NCBI RefSeq assembly: GCF_900172335.1
Contig: NZ_FWFX01000013.1
Coordinates: 1-64,000, forward strand
Origin: Roseovarius albus
Lineage (GTDB): Bacteria; Pseudomonadota; Alphaproteobacteria; Rhodobacterales; Rhodobacteraceae
Direction of reading: 5' to 3'
DNA length: 64,000 bases
The stretch's first letter is position 1, and each line of letters starts with the position of its first letter. Below, piece after piece: positions 53,922 to 60,161 of this stretch. A program made the position numbers and the translations under genes. The notes under the pieces are model-generated. The model did not search any database, was not told the origin of the DNA, and was given only the letters and a program-made list of their open reading frames with translations.

Positions 53922-55511
53922 TTAGCGAGGCCGATATGAACCTTCCGGCACCAACGCCTCCCAATCCAGCTCAAACTTCTGCAAATACTTCCGTAACCTA
54001 TCTGCATCGTTCTGGGTTTTGCGCTTGCTGCGCGAGATTGCGAACAAGCTACGCCCTGCGGCGCTGAGGTTTGCTGAAGTTCGGCAAGTCCGGATCACTG
54101 TGGCAAGTTGGACCATATCAAACGGATCAACATCCGCAGCACGAGCGCCCAACACCTCTTCGATCAATTGAAAATCACTGTCCGCGCTGGCAGCATTCCA
54201 GTCGGCATGCAGGTTTTGAACCTCCTCATCCACCATGGCGCGGGTGATCCGGCCACGCGGGGCCAGTGTACACAGGCGGCGGATGGAGCCGCTGAAATCA
54301 CGGAAATTACCGGGCCAGAGCGTTGCGGGATCTTTTGCAAAGCGCAGGTATTTATCGCGTGCCTCTATATTGAAGCCCACCTGCGTTCCAATTTCCCGCT
54401 CCGCGCGGGCAAGTTCAAACACCAGATTGGCTTCGATATCCTCACGACGTTCGCGAAGCGCAGGCAGGCGAAAGCTCCACATGTTCAGGCGCGCCAATAG
54501 ATCGGGGCGGAATTTCCCCGCAGCCGTCAGCGCCCGCAGGTCGCGATTGGCCCCGGCGATCACCTGAAACCGGCTGCTCATTTCGTGATCAGAGCCCAAA
54601 GGGTAGAATCGCCCCGTCTCAATCGCGTGAAGCAGAACAGATTGCTCATTCCAGCCCAACTCGTCAACTTCGTCCAGAAACAACACGCCGCCGTCAGCCT
54701 CCCTCAGCAAGCCGCTACGTTCTGATCCTGCCTGCCCGGTGTAACTACGCCGTTGCCCAAAGAGCGACGCCAACGCATCCGGGCCATTCAATGTGGCGCA
54801 ATTGACATGTACCAACCGGCCTTTGACTCGGCGGCGATCCAGTTTGAGGTTATAAATCCGCTCGGCCAGTTCAGTCTTGCCGGTGCCTGTTTCTCCTAAC
54901 AATAGGATTGGCGCATCCGAATTGCTGGCCACCAGTTCAACCCGATCTATCAGCGCATTATAGGTGGCGTTCTTGGTTTCTATACCTCCTTTGAGCTGGT
55001 CACTGTATTCACGTGACATCTGGTCGAAACGCTGCTGTAGCGCATTGTAACGGCTCAGATCCAGATCAATGATGTCGAACTTGGGCGTGTCATCCTCGGC
55101 CCCCGGTGGACCGGTCTGAATCAGGCGTGCCGGGATGTGGCGGCTTTCGGTCAGCAAGAACCAACAGATCTGCGCCACATGGGTACCGGTGGTCAGGTGC
55201 ACATGATAGCGCTCGCGATCTTCGTCAAAGCCATAGCTGCGCGCGAAATCGAACAGCTTGCCGTAGACCTCCTGAAAATCCCACGGATCGTTGAGATCTA
55301 AAGTATGCAACAGCACTTCGGTATCAGGGGAGACCGTTTCGATCTCTTGCTTCACCTGATGGGCAAGGCGGTTGAACTTCTGATCATGCAGGATTTCCAA
55401 CCGGTCCAGTTCGAAATGATCATGAGAGGCGAGACTGACCGTGGGTTTCCAGCGTCGTTTTTTGCCCATGTCCAGTTGAGTACCAAGGAATCCAATCGCC
55501 ACGTTTCTCAT
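53922..55511 (-). CDS. rtcR: RtcR-type sigma-54 activator with CARF-like sensor
   Basis: The 529-residue protein starts MRNVAIGFLGTQLDMGKK (ATG 55511, the usual RtcR N-terminus; the frame is open to 55565). Residues about 1-170 are the CARF-like ligand domain, about 185-420 an AAA+ domain with GETGTGKTELAE and GGVLFLDEVDELG, and the tail carries the DNA-binding helices. In the place of the usual GAFTGA loop it reads RRSYTGQ, keeping TG but not the flanking residues. It is divergent from the Ro60-Y RNA-RtcB operon, which it is expected to induce on sensing RNA ends. Confidence 0.9.
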   Translation of the reverse strand: MRNVAIGFLGTQLDMGKKRRWKPTVSLASHDHFELDRLEILHDQKFNRLAHQVKQEIETVSPDTEVLLHTLDLNDPWDFQEVYGKLFDFARSYGFDEDRERYHVHLTTGTHVAQICWFLLTESRHIPARLIQTGPPGAEDDTPKFDIIDLDLSRYNALQQRFDQMSREYSDQLKGGIETKNATYNALIDRVELVASNSDAPILLLGETGTGKTELAERIYNLKLDRRRVKGRLVHVNCATLNGPDALASLFGQRRSYTGQAGSERSGLLREADGGVLFLDEVDELGWNEQSVLLHAIETGRFYPLGSDHEMSSRFQVIAGANRDLRALTAAGKFRPDLLARLNMWSFRLPALRERREDIEANLVFELARAEREIGTQVGFNIEARDKYLRFAKDPATLWPGNFRDFSGSIRRLCTLAPRGRITRAMVDEEVQNLHADWNAASADSDFQLIEEVLGARAADVDPFDMVQLATVIRTCRTSANLSAAGRSLFAISRSKRKTQNDADRLRKYLQKFELDWEALVPEGSYRPR

Positions 55512-55535
55512 ATTGATATCTATTTTTATAATTTC

Positions 55536-55551
55536 CGATACATTTGTATCG
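55536..55551. promoter_or_regulatory. Palindrome in the rtcR-ro60 spacer
   Basis: CGATACA-TT-TGTATCG is a perfect 7-bp inverted repeat with a two-base centre. It lies 25 bases upstream of rtcR and about 136 bases upstream of the Ro60 gene, at the distance of an upstream activator site. I found no clear -24/-12 (TGGCAC-N5-TTGC) element between it and the Ro60 ATG on the plus strand. Confidence 0.5.
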
Positions 55552-55686
55552 TACATATGAATCACAACACATGCAATTTCGTATATTTTGATTATATATC
55601 AGATACTTAAGTTAATTTTCATTTCTCCTCTGCAGCCATCAAGAACCATGTCAAAACATCCTCACAAATGAATAAGGAACGAAACA

Positions 55687-57243
55687 ATGGCGAACAAATC
55701 CGTGTTTGCATCGATCAAAGGCCGGTTGCTGCCAAAGGCATCTGCTAAGAACGCCCACGGCGCACCGGCTTACGCATATTCCGATGCCCATGCCCTGGCT
55801 CAGGTCGCTGTCACTGGCACCTTTGGCGGCATGTTCTATCAATCGCCACAGGACGAACTGGAATACGTTCTGGATGTGGCGGAATCCGTTGATCCGCGTT
55901 TTCTGGCGCAGGCGGCGATATATGCCCGCCAGTCGGGATACATGAAGGATATGCCAGCGGTCTTGTTGGCGGTTCTGGCACGGCGCGATCCGGTCCTGTT
56001 CCGGGCGGCCTTTGGTCGTGTGGTTACGCACGGCAAGATGCTGCGCACCTTTGTGCAGGTTGTGCGCTCCGGCCAGACCGGCCGTAAATCGCTGGGCTCT
56101 GCACCCAAGGCAATGGTGCAGAATTGGCTGAACACTGCCTCGGACCGGGCGCTGATCAATGCCAATATCGGTAACGACCCGTCGCTGGCGGATGTGATCA
56201 AGATGGTGCACCCGAAACCGGCCTCGGCCGAGCGGGAGGCGCTGTTTGCCTGGATCGTCGGGCGGCCGTGCAATCTGGCACGGTTGCCACAGGCTTTGCA
56301 GGACTGGATCGCATTCAAGGAAACCGGCAAAGGTCCGGTGCCTGACGTACCGTTCCAGATGCTGACGCAGCTGGAATTGTCTTCGGCACATTGGGCGCGG
56401 ATCGCGCGTCAGGGCTCATGGCAGATGGTGCGCCAGAACCTGAACACGTTCCAACGTCACGGCGTTTTCGGCGTGGCCAAGAACGTGGATCATGTGGCCG
56501 CCTTGCTGCGCGACCCCGAGGCGATCGCCAAGGCGCGTGCGTTTCCGTACCAGTTGATGGTGGCGGCGCAAAACGTGAATTGCGATATGCCAGCCGAGAT
56601 CGTGGACGCCTTGCATGATGCGATGGAGATCGCAGTGCAGAACGTGCCGCAGGTTGCGGGTCAGGTTGTGGTCTGCCCGGACGTATCGGGTTCGATGACT
56701 TGGTCGGTGACCGGTTACCGCCCGGGGGCAACCTCGGCCGTACGTCACGTGGATGTGGCTGCGCTGGTAGCAGCGTCCTTCCAACGCGTGAATCGCGGGT
56801 GTCAGGTGTTGCCGTTCGACTTTGACGTACGTGATGTCCGTCTGCAGCCGCGCGACACAATCCTGACCAATGCCGAGCGTCTGGCCGCATTGGCGGGTGG
56901 TGGGACAAACTGTTCTGCGCCACTGGCCTGGCTGAACGAGCGCGGTCGTGCGCCGGATCTAGTGGTTTTCGTGTCTGATAACCAATCGTGGGTCGATGCC
57001 CGGGGTGGAGGTCAGGGCACGGCGATGTTGAAAGAATGGGAGGTGATCAAGCGTCACAACCCAAAGGCCAAACTGGTCTGTATCGACATCGCACCGTACG
57101 GGACGACACAGGCCCAGACACGTGAAGACGTGTTGAACGTCGGCGGCTTCTCGGACGCGGTCTTTGACCAGATCGCACGGTTCACCGCAGGTCAAATCGG
57201 CCCGGATCACTGGGTTGGTGAGATCGAAAAAATCGATATCTGA
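55687..57243 (+). CDS. rsr: Ro60/Rsr TROVE-domain RNA-binding protein
   Basis: The 518-residue protein is a bacterial Ro60 orthologue. The TROVE HEAT-repeat ring (about 20-330) has DELEYVLDVAESVDPRFLAQ, AIYARQSGYMKDMPAVLLAV and QNVNCDMPAEIVDAL, and the C-terminal von Willebrand A domain (about 345-510) has the MIDAS motif D-V-S-G-S (VVVCPDVSGSMTW). Ro60 binds Y RNAs on its outer surface and misfolded RNA ends in its pore. Directly downstream lies an array of Y-RNA-like elements, then RtcB. It is the first gene of this unit. Confidence 0.95.
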   Translation: MANKSVFASIKGRLLPKASAKNAHGAPAYAYSDAHALAQVAVTGTFGGMFYQSPQDELEYVLDVAESVDPRFLAQAAIYARQSGYMKDMPAVLLAVLARRDPVLFRAAFGRVVTHGKMLRTFVQVVRSGQTGRKSLGSAPKAMVQNWLNTASDRALINANIGNDPSLADVIKMVHPKPASAEREALFAWIVGRPCNLARLPQALQDWIAFKETGKGPVPDVPFQMLTQLELSSAHWARIARQGSWQMVRQNLNTFQRHGVFGVAKNVDHVAALLRDPEAIAKARAFPYQLMVAAQNVNCDMPAEIVDALHDAMEIAVQNVPQVAGQVVVCPDVSGSMTWSVTGYRPGATSAVRHVDVAALVAASFQRVNRGCQVLPFDFDVRDVRLQPRDTILTNAERLAALAGGGTNCSAPLAWLNERGRAPDLVVFVSDNQSWVDARGGGQGTAMLKEWEVIKRHNPKAKLVCIDIAPYGTTQAQTREDVLNVGGFSDAVFDQIARFTAGQIGPDHWVGEIEKIDI

Positions 57244-57248
57244 AACCG

Positions 57249-57272
57249 CCCCGGGCGGGCAATCGCCCGGGG
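57249..57272 (+). terminator. GC-rich hairpin between rsr and the RNA array
   Basis: CCCCGGGCG (57249-57257) and CGCCCGGGG (57264-57272) pair perfectly over a 6-base loop, 6 bases after the rsr stop. A weak T-stretch (TTAATTTT) follows at distance. It may partly terminate or protect the rsr mRNA end while the structured RNAs are released downstream. Confidence 0.55.
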
Positions 57273-57288
57273 CATCAAGAGATTAATT

Positions 57289-57413
57289 TTCGGCGAATGC
57301 CGGTGAAACTACAGGGAGAGCGCTGATCAAAAGATCAGAGGTCGCGGGTTCAATCCCCGCCGCGCACAAGCGACGTAGCTCAGAATATTGTTTCATCAAT
57401 CGTTGTCGTCGAA
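57289..57413 (+). ncRNA. Y-RNA-like element 1 (with permuted tRNA module)
   Basis: TTCGGCGA (57289-57296) pairs with TCGTCGAA (57406-57413), closing a 125-base RNA. Inside, the conserved ATGCCGGTGAAACTACA is followed by a T-arm (GCGGG-TTCAATC-CCCGC), a short acceptor-like hairpin and GTAGCTCAG of a D-arm; the D-arm is incomplete. GGTGAAA pairs with TTTCATC as the second stem of the Ro-binding helix. The order T-arm before D-arm is that of a circularly permuted tRNA, as in bacterial YrlA-type Y RNAs. Confidence 0.75.
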
Positions 57414-57425
57414 CCCGAAATAAAC

Positions 57426-57514
57426 ATCAGGCAGAATGCCGGTGGGACTACATCGCTATCCCCGATACGCGCCCGAAGTGGGCCGTAGGTCTCACCCTCT
57501 CTTGTCTGCTTGAT
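57426..57514 (+). ncRNA. Y-RNA-like element 2 (short form)
   Basis: ATCAGGCAG (57426-57434) pairs with CTGCTTGAT (57506-57514), including one G-U pair. The shared core ATGCCGGTGGGACTACA and CTCACCCTCTCTTGT flank a small hairpin (GCCC-GAAGT-GGGC). No T-arm or D-arm is present, so the RNA is only the Ro-binding stem with a minimal loop, 89 bases long. Confidence 0.65.
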
Positions 57515-57532
57515 CCGAATAAAAAGGAATAA

Positions 57533-57660
57533 TCTCGGCGAATGCTGGTGGAACTACAGGAATCCAATCCCCGAGTCGCGGGTTCGAATCCCGCCATCGC
57601 TTGCGATGTAGCTCAGTCTGGTAGAGCAGGTCATATTTCACCCTCCCCTTGTCGCTGGGA
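57533..57660 (+). ncRNA. Y-RNA-like element 3 (complete permuted tRNA module)
   Basis: TCTCGGCGA (57533-57541) pairs with TCGCTGGGA (57652-57660) with two wobble pairs. The core AATGCTGGTGGAACTACA is followed by a perfect T-arm (GCGGG-TTCGAAT-CCCGC), CATCGC-TT-GCGATG as a closed acceptor mini-stem, and a D-arm GCTC-AGTCTGGTA-GAGC. TTTCACC closes the second stem. All tRNA elbow parts are present but in permuted order, with ends where the anticodon arm would be. Confidence 0.8.
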
Positions 57661-57679
57661 CTTTGATGCAAAGGATAGT

Positions 57680-57754
57680 GCGCCCGTAGCTCAGTGGCAG
57701 AGCACCCGCCTTTTAAGCGGTAGGCCGTGGGTTCGACCCCCACCGGGCACTCCA
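57680..57754 (+). tRNA. tRNA-Lys(UUU)-like gene with mismatches
   Basis: A 75-base cloverleaf with encoded CCA: acceptor GCGCCCG/CGGGCAC, D-arm GCTC-AGTGGCA-GAGC, anticodon loop CTTTTAA (UUU at 57712-57714) and T-arm GTGGG-TTCGACC-CCCAC. Two pairs are lost: C2-A71 in the acceptor and C27-U43 at the top of the anticodon stem. It stands between Y-RNA elements 3 and 4 in an RNA-repair operon. It may be a functional minor tRNA-Lys, a decaying copy or a decoy substrate. Confidence 0.7.
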
Positions 57755-57772
57755 GAATAAGTTGGTAAAGCA

Positions 57773-58117
57773 ATGAAAACCGTAACGATGAAACGACAAA
57801 ATAAATTTCTCAGCTTCGTACTGCGCCACAACCCGGATGAAATCGGGATCACACTGGATGCACAGGGCTGGACCGATGTGGAGCGCCTGCTGGTGCAGGC
57901 CACAAAGCATGGCCTGCCGATCACGCGGGAAGAGCTGGACGCCATTGTCGCGCAAAACGACAAGATGCGGTTCACGTTCTCGGCGGATGGTACCCGCATC
58001 CGCGCTGACGGACTATCTGGCGGATCTTTAAACCTAATTATCAGGGGGAGTGCCCGTGGGACTACATCGCTTGAAACGGTCGCCGAAAGGCGTCTCACGA
58101 ACGCCTTGTCCCCCTGA
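57773..58117 (+). pseudogene. kptA: Truncated KptA/Tpt1 (RNA 2'-phosphotransferase), N-terminal half
   Basis: The first 80 residues match the KptA winged-helix part: KFLSFVLRHNPDEIGITLDA with the catalytic Arg-His pair, GWTDVERLL, and AQNDKMRFTFSADGTRIRA with the second arginine. Homologues continue with QGHS and an ADP-ribosyltransferase-like domain of about 90 residues. Here the frame runs into Y-RNA element 4 and stops at 58117, whose TGA is part of that RNA stem. Without the NAD-binding half it cannot be active as a full transferase. It starts 18 bases after the tRNA-Lys-like gene. Confidence 0.75.
58041..58117 (+). ncRNA. Y-RNA-like element 4 (short form, overlaps kptA end)
   Basis: TCAGGGGGA (58041-58049) pairs perfectly with TCCCCCTGA (58109-58117). 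The second stem CGTGGGA pairs with TCTCACG. The shared motifs GTGCCCGTGGGACTACA and GCCTTGTCCCC are present, and the loop carries one small hairpin (CGCC-GAAA-GGCG). There is no tRNA module. The element occupies the place where the second half of kptA should be. Confidence 0.7.
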
Positions 58118-58133
58118 CCCACAATAAAGGACA

Positions 58134-58293
58134 CCCCCGGCGAATGCCGAAGGAACTACATGCACCAACCAAAGTCCGGATCAGACCGATGGGGTTCAAT
58201 TCCCCTCCTCGCATGCGCCCATACGGCAAACGCATCTGCCCATTCAGATGCGGGGCGGGTCCCGGGTTGTTTCTTCTCCCTTGTTGCCGGGGG
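58134..58293 (+). ncRNA. Y-RNA-like element 5 (T-arm only, extra hairpin)
   Basis: CCCCCGGC (58134-58141) pairs with GCCGGGGG (58286-58293), then AATGCCGAAGGAACTACA follows on the 5' side and TTTCTTCTCCCTTGT on the 3' side, with GAAGGA facing TTCTTC. The loop holds a T-arm-like GGGG-TTCAATT-CCCC (58191-58205) and a separate 8-bp hairpin CGCATCTG/CAGATGCG. A canonical D-arm is not seen. At 160 bases it is the longest of the seven. Confidence 0.65.
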
Positions 58294-58301
58294 CCAAATT
58301 T

Positions 58302-58377
58302 TCGGCTGTAGCTCAGTTGGTAGAGCGCCTGATTGTTAATCAGGATGTCACAGGTTCGAACCCTGTCAGCCGAGCCA
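58302..58377 (+). tRNA. tRNA-Asn(GUU)
   Basis: A canonical 76-base tRNA with encoded CCA: acceptor TCGGCTG/CAGCCGA, D-arm GCTC/GAGC, anticodon arm CCTGA-TTGTTAA-TCAGG (GUU) and T-arm ACAGG-TTCGAAC-CCTGT. All stems pair perfectly. It begins 8 bases after the closing stem of Y-RNA element 5, so it is probably processed from the same transcript. Confidence 0.95.
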
Positions 58378-58395
58378 GAAATGAAAGGATCACAT

Positions 58396-58532
58396 CGCGG
58401 GGAATGCCCGCAGGACTACAGGTAGACGCACCCGGATACGGGTGGCATGGGACACCATGCCGTGCTGGTTCAAGTCCAGCCCGGGGCAACCCGGTGGCGG
58501 AATAAACGTCCTGCGAACCCCTTGTCCCCCGG
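58396..58532 (+). ncRNA. Y-RNA-like element 6 (T-arm and two hairpins)
   Basis: GGGGA (58399-58403) pairs with TCCCC (58525-58529), and the second stem CGCAGGAC (58409-58416) pairs perfectly with GTCCTGCG (58508-58515). The core ATGCCCGCAGGACTACA matches the other elements. The loop has GGCATGG-GACA-CCATGCC (an anticodon-arm-like hairpin) and GCTGG-TTCAAGT-CCAGC (T-arm-like, 58464-58480). A canonical D-arm is missing. Confidence 0.65.
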
Positions 58533-58541
58533 TCAACATTT

Positions 58542-58669
58542 CACGGCGAATGCCGATGGAACTACAGGAATCAACAGGTCGCGGGTTCGAATCCCGCCAT
58601 CGCACTCAGCGATGTAGCTCAGTTGGATAGAGCCGTTGGCAAATGTTTCATCACCCCCTTGTCGCCGTG
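58542..58669 (+). ncRNA. Y-RNA-like element 7 (complete permuted tRNA module)
   Basis: CACGGCGA (58542-58549) pairs perfectly with TCGCCGTG (58662-58669). After ATGCCGATGGAACTACA come a T-arm (GCGGG-TTCGAAT-CCCGC, 58581-58597), an acceptor mini-stem CATCGC-ACTCA-GCGATG (58598-58614), and a D-arm GCTC-AGTTGGATA-GAGC; then TTTCATC closes the second stem. It is nearly the same design as element 3 but with different stem bases, so the pairing is supported by compensating changes. RtcB starts 25 bases later. Confidence 0.8.
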
Positions 58670-58694
58670 CCCGTTATTAGAGTGAGATAAAAAG

Positions 58695-60110
58695 ATGAGT
58701 AACGAAAACACATATGACCCCGTGACCGGAGAGCATCTGAAAGACTGGGGCCACCGGCCCGGCAAGCAATTCCCGAACCTGCTGGCACGGGCCAATGAAA
58801 TGCGGGCCGAGGGTTTTGGTCTGGTGCGGATCCGACAAGAGCTGGACAGCGAGATTGTCCCTGCCCCGCCTACAATGGATCTGCGGACGCCGGGAGAGGT
58901 CGCGTTTCACGAAAACATTGATGTCGCACACCCAGATGAGGAAGACAACGTCATCAAAGTGCGCGAAACGATGACTGCATTGATGCGGACTCCAACCATT
59001 GAATCCGGCGCGATCATGCCAGACGCCTGCCCTGCGGGTCCGGTTGGTACGATTCCGGTCGGTGGTGTGGCGGCGGCACGCAATGCGATCCATCCGGGGA
59101 TGCACTCGGCTGATATCTGCTGCTCTGTCATGATCACCGATCTGGGTCATGCTGACCCAAAGACGGTACTGGATGCCGCGCAGTCGGTGACGCATTTCGG
59201 CCCGGGTGGTCGGCCGCAGGGCAAACGTTTCACCACATCACTGAAACTGTTGGATGCCTTTCGGGAAAACCCGTTTCTGGACAACCCCAAGTCCCTGCGC
59301 ATGGCGCAAGAACATATGGGCACGCAAGGCGATGGCAACCATTTCCTATTTGTCGGCCGCTCGCGCAAGACCGGGAGAACAGCGATTGTGACTCATCACG
59401 GATCGCGGGGCCCGGGGGCAGTTCTGTATAAAAACGGCATGACCGTGGCCGAACGGTTCCGCAAGGAATTGTCGCCGCAAACCGCCAAGCAGAACGCGTG
59501 GATTCCGGCGGATTCGCCGGAAGGCCGCGACTATTGGGCGGCGCTACAGCTGATCCGGAAATGGACCAAGGCCAACCACAATTCGATTCATCAGGCGACG
59601 ATTGAAGCTGCCAAAGTGTCCGATGTGGGAGATCGGTACTGGAACGAGCATAACTTCGTTTTCAAACGGGGTGATCTGTATTTCCACGGCAAGGGGGCGA
59701 CCCCCGCCTGGGGGGATTACGCTGCTGATGCAACGGGGCTGACATTAATCCCGCTGAACATGTCCGAACCGGTTCTGATTGTGCGTGGCAAAGATGCCGC
59801 CCAAGGTCTGGGCTTCAGTCCGCACGGTGCTGGTCGGAACTATTCACGCTCCGAACATAAGCGCCGGATGGGCTCGGTCACGCCAGAACAAATGCTGAAG
59901 ATTGAGACTGAAGGGCTGGACATCCGGTTCCATGCTGGTGGCGTTGATGCCTCAGAGCTGCCTTCGAGCTACAAGAGCGCAGAGAGCGTTGTGGCGCAAA
60001 TCAAGTCTTACGACCTGGCTGAGATCGAAGACTATATCGATCCATACGGCTGCATCATGGCCGGGGATGTACCGCCATTCTGGAAGGCAAAAAAGAAAGG
60101 AAGGCGCTGA
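58695..60110 (+). CDS. rtcB: RtcB-type RNA ligase
   Basis: The 471-residue protein has the RtcB manganese and GMP sites: GMHSADICCSVM (near 134), GTQGDGNHFLFVG (near 207), THHGSRGPG (near 234), HNSIHQATIEAAK-like region (near 297) and the guanylated histidine in FSPHGAGRNYSR (near 374). It joins 2',3'-cyclic phosphate or 3'-phosphate ends to 5'-OH ends. It has about 80 extra N-terminal residues before the core compared with the shortest RtcB proteins. RtcA is absent. It ends the Ro60-Y RNA unit before a hairpin. Confidence 0.93.
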   Translation: MSNENTYDPVTGEHLKDWGHRPGKQFPNLLARANEMRAEGFGLVRIRQELDSEIVPAPPTMDLRTPGEVAFHENIDVAHPDEEDNVIKVRETMTALMRTPTIESGAIMPDACPAGPVGTIPVGGVAAARNAIHPGMHSADICCSVMITDLGHADPKTVLDAAQSVTHFGPGGRPQGKRFTTSLKLLDAFRENPFLDNPKSLRMAQEHMGTQGDGNHFLFVGRSRKTGRTAIVTHHGSRGPGAVLYKNGMTVAERFRKELSPQTAKQNAWIPADSPEGRDYWAALQLIRKWTKANHNSIHQATIEAAKVSDVGDRYWNEHNFVFKRGDLYFHGKGATPAWGDYAADATGLTLIPLNMSEPVLIVRGKDAAQGLGFSPHGAGRNYSRSEHKRRMGSVTPEQMLKIETEGLDIRFHAGGVDASELPSSYKSAESVVAQIKSYDLAEIEDYIDPYGCIMAGDVPPFWKAKKKGRR

Positions 60111-60131
60111 GCGGCGATCGCTGAGCGCCTT
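60101..60131 (+). terminator. Terminator-like hairpin at the end of rtcB
   Basis: AAGGCGCT (60101-60108) pairs with AGCGCCTT (60124-60131), and AGCG with CGCT further in, separated by a G-G mismatch. The stem starts within the last codons of rtcB. Only a short A/T stretch (CATATTT) follows, so termination may be partial. Confidence 0.5.
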
Positions 60132-60161
60132 CGGGCATATTTAACGCTGAGAAAGGATGTC

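Noticed and set aside
53922-55511. A CARF-like domain in the regulator could suggest a type III CRISPR system.
   Set aside because: No Cas genes or repeat-spacer arrays are in the window, and the domain order (CARF-like, AAA+, DNA-binding tail) is that of RtcR.
55551-55686. Search for a sigma-54 -24/-12 element before the Ro60 gene.
   Set aside because: No GG-N10-GC pair occurs at a suitable place on the plus strand, so no promoter is annotated there.
58248-58605. Open frames on both strands across Y-like elements 5-7 and tRNA-Asn.
   Set aside because: They translate T-arm and D-arm sequences and a real tRNA, have no domain, and appear only because the structured RNAs lack stops.
57289-58669. 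The regularly repeated AATGCCG..GGAACTACA motif looked at first like a CRISPR or REP array.
   Set aside because: Spacing varies from about 100 to 600 bases, the repeats are followed by a paired 3' partner, and tRNA-type arms lie between them, so structured RNAs explain the pattern better.
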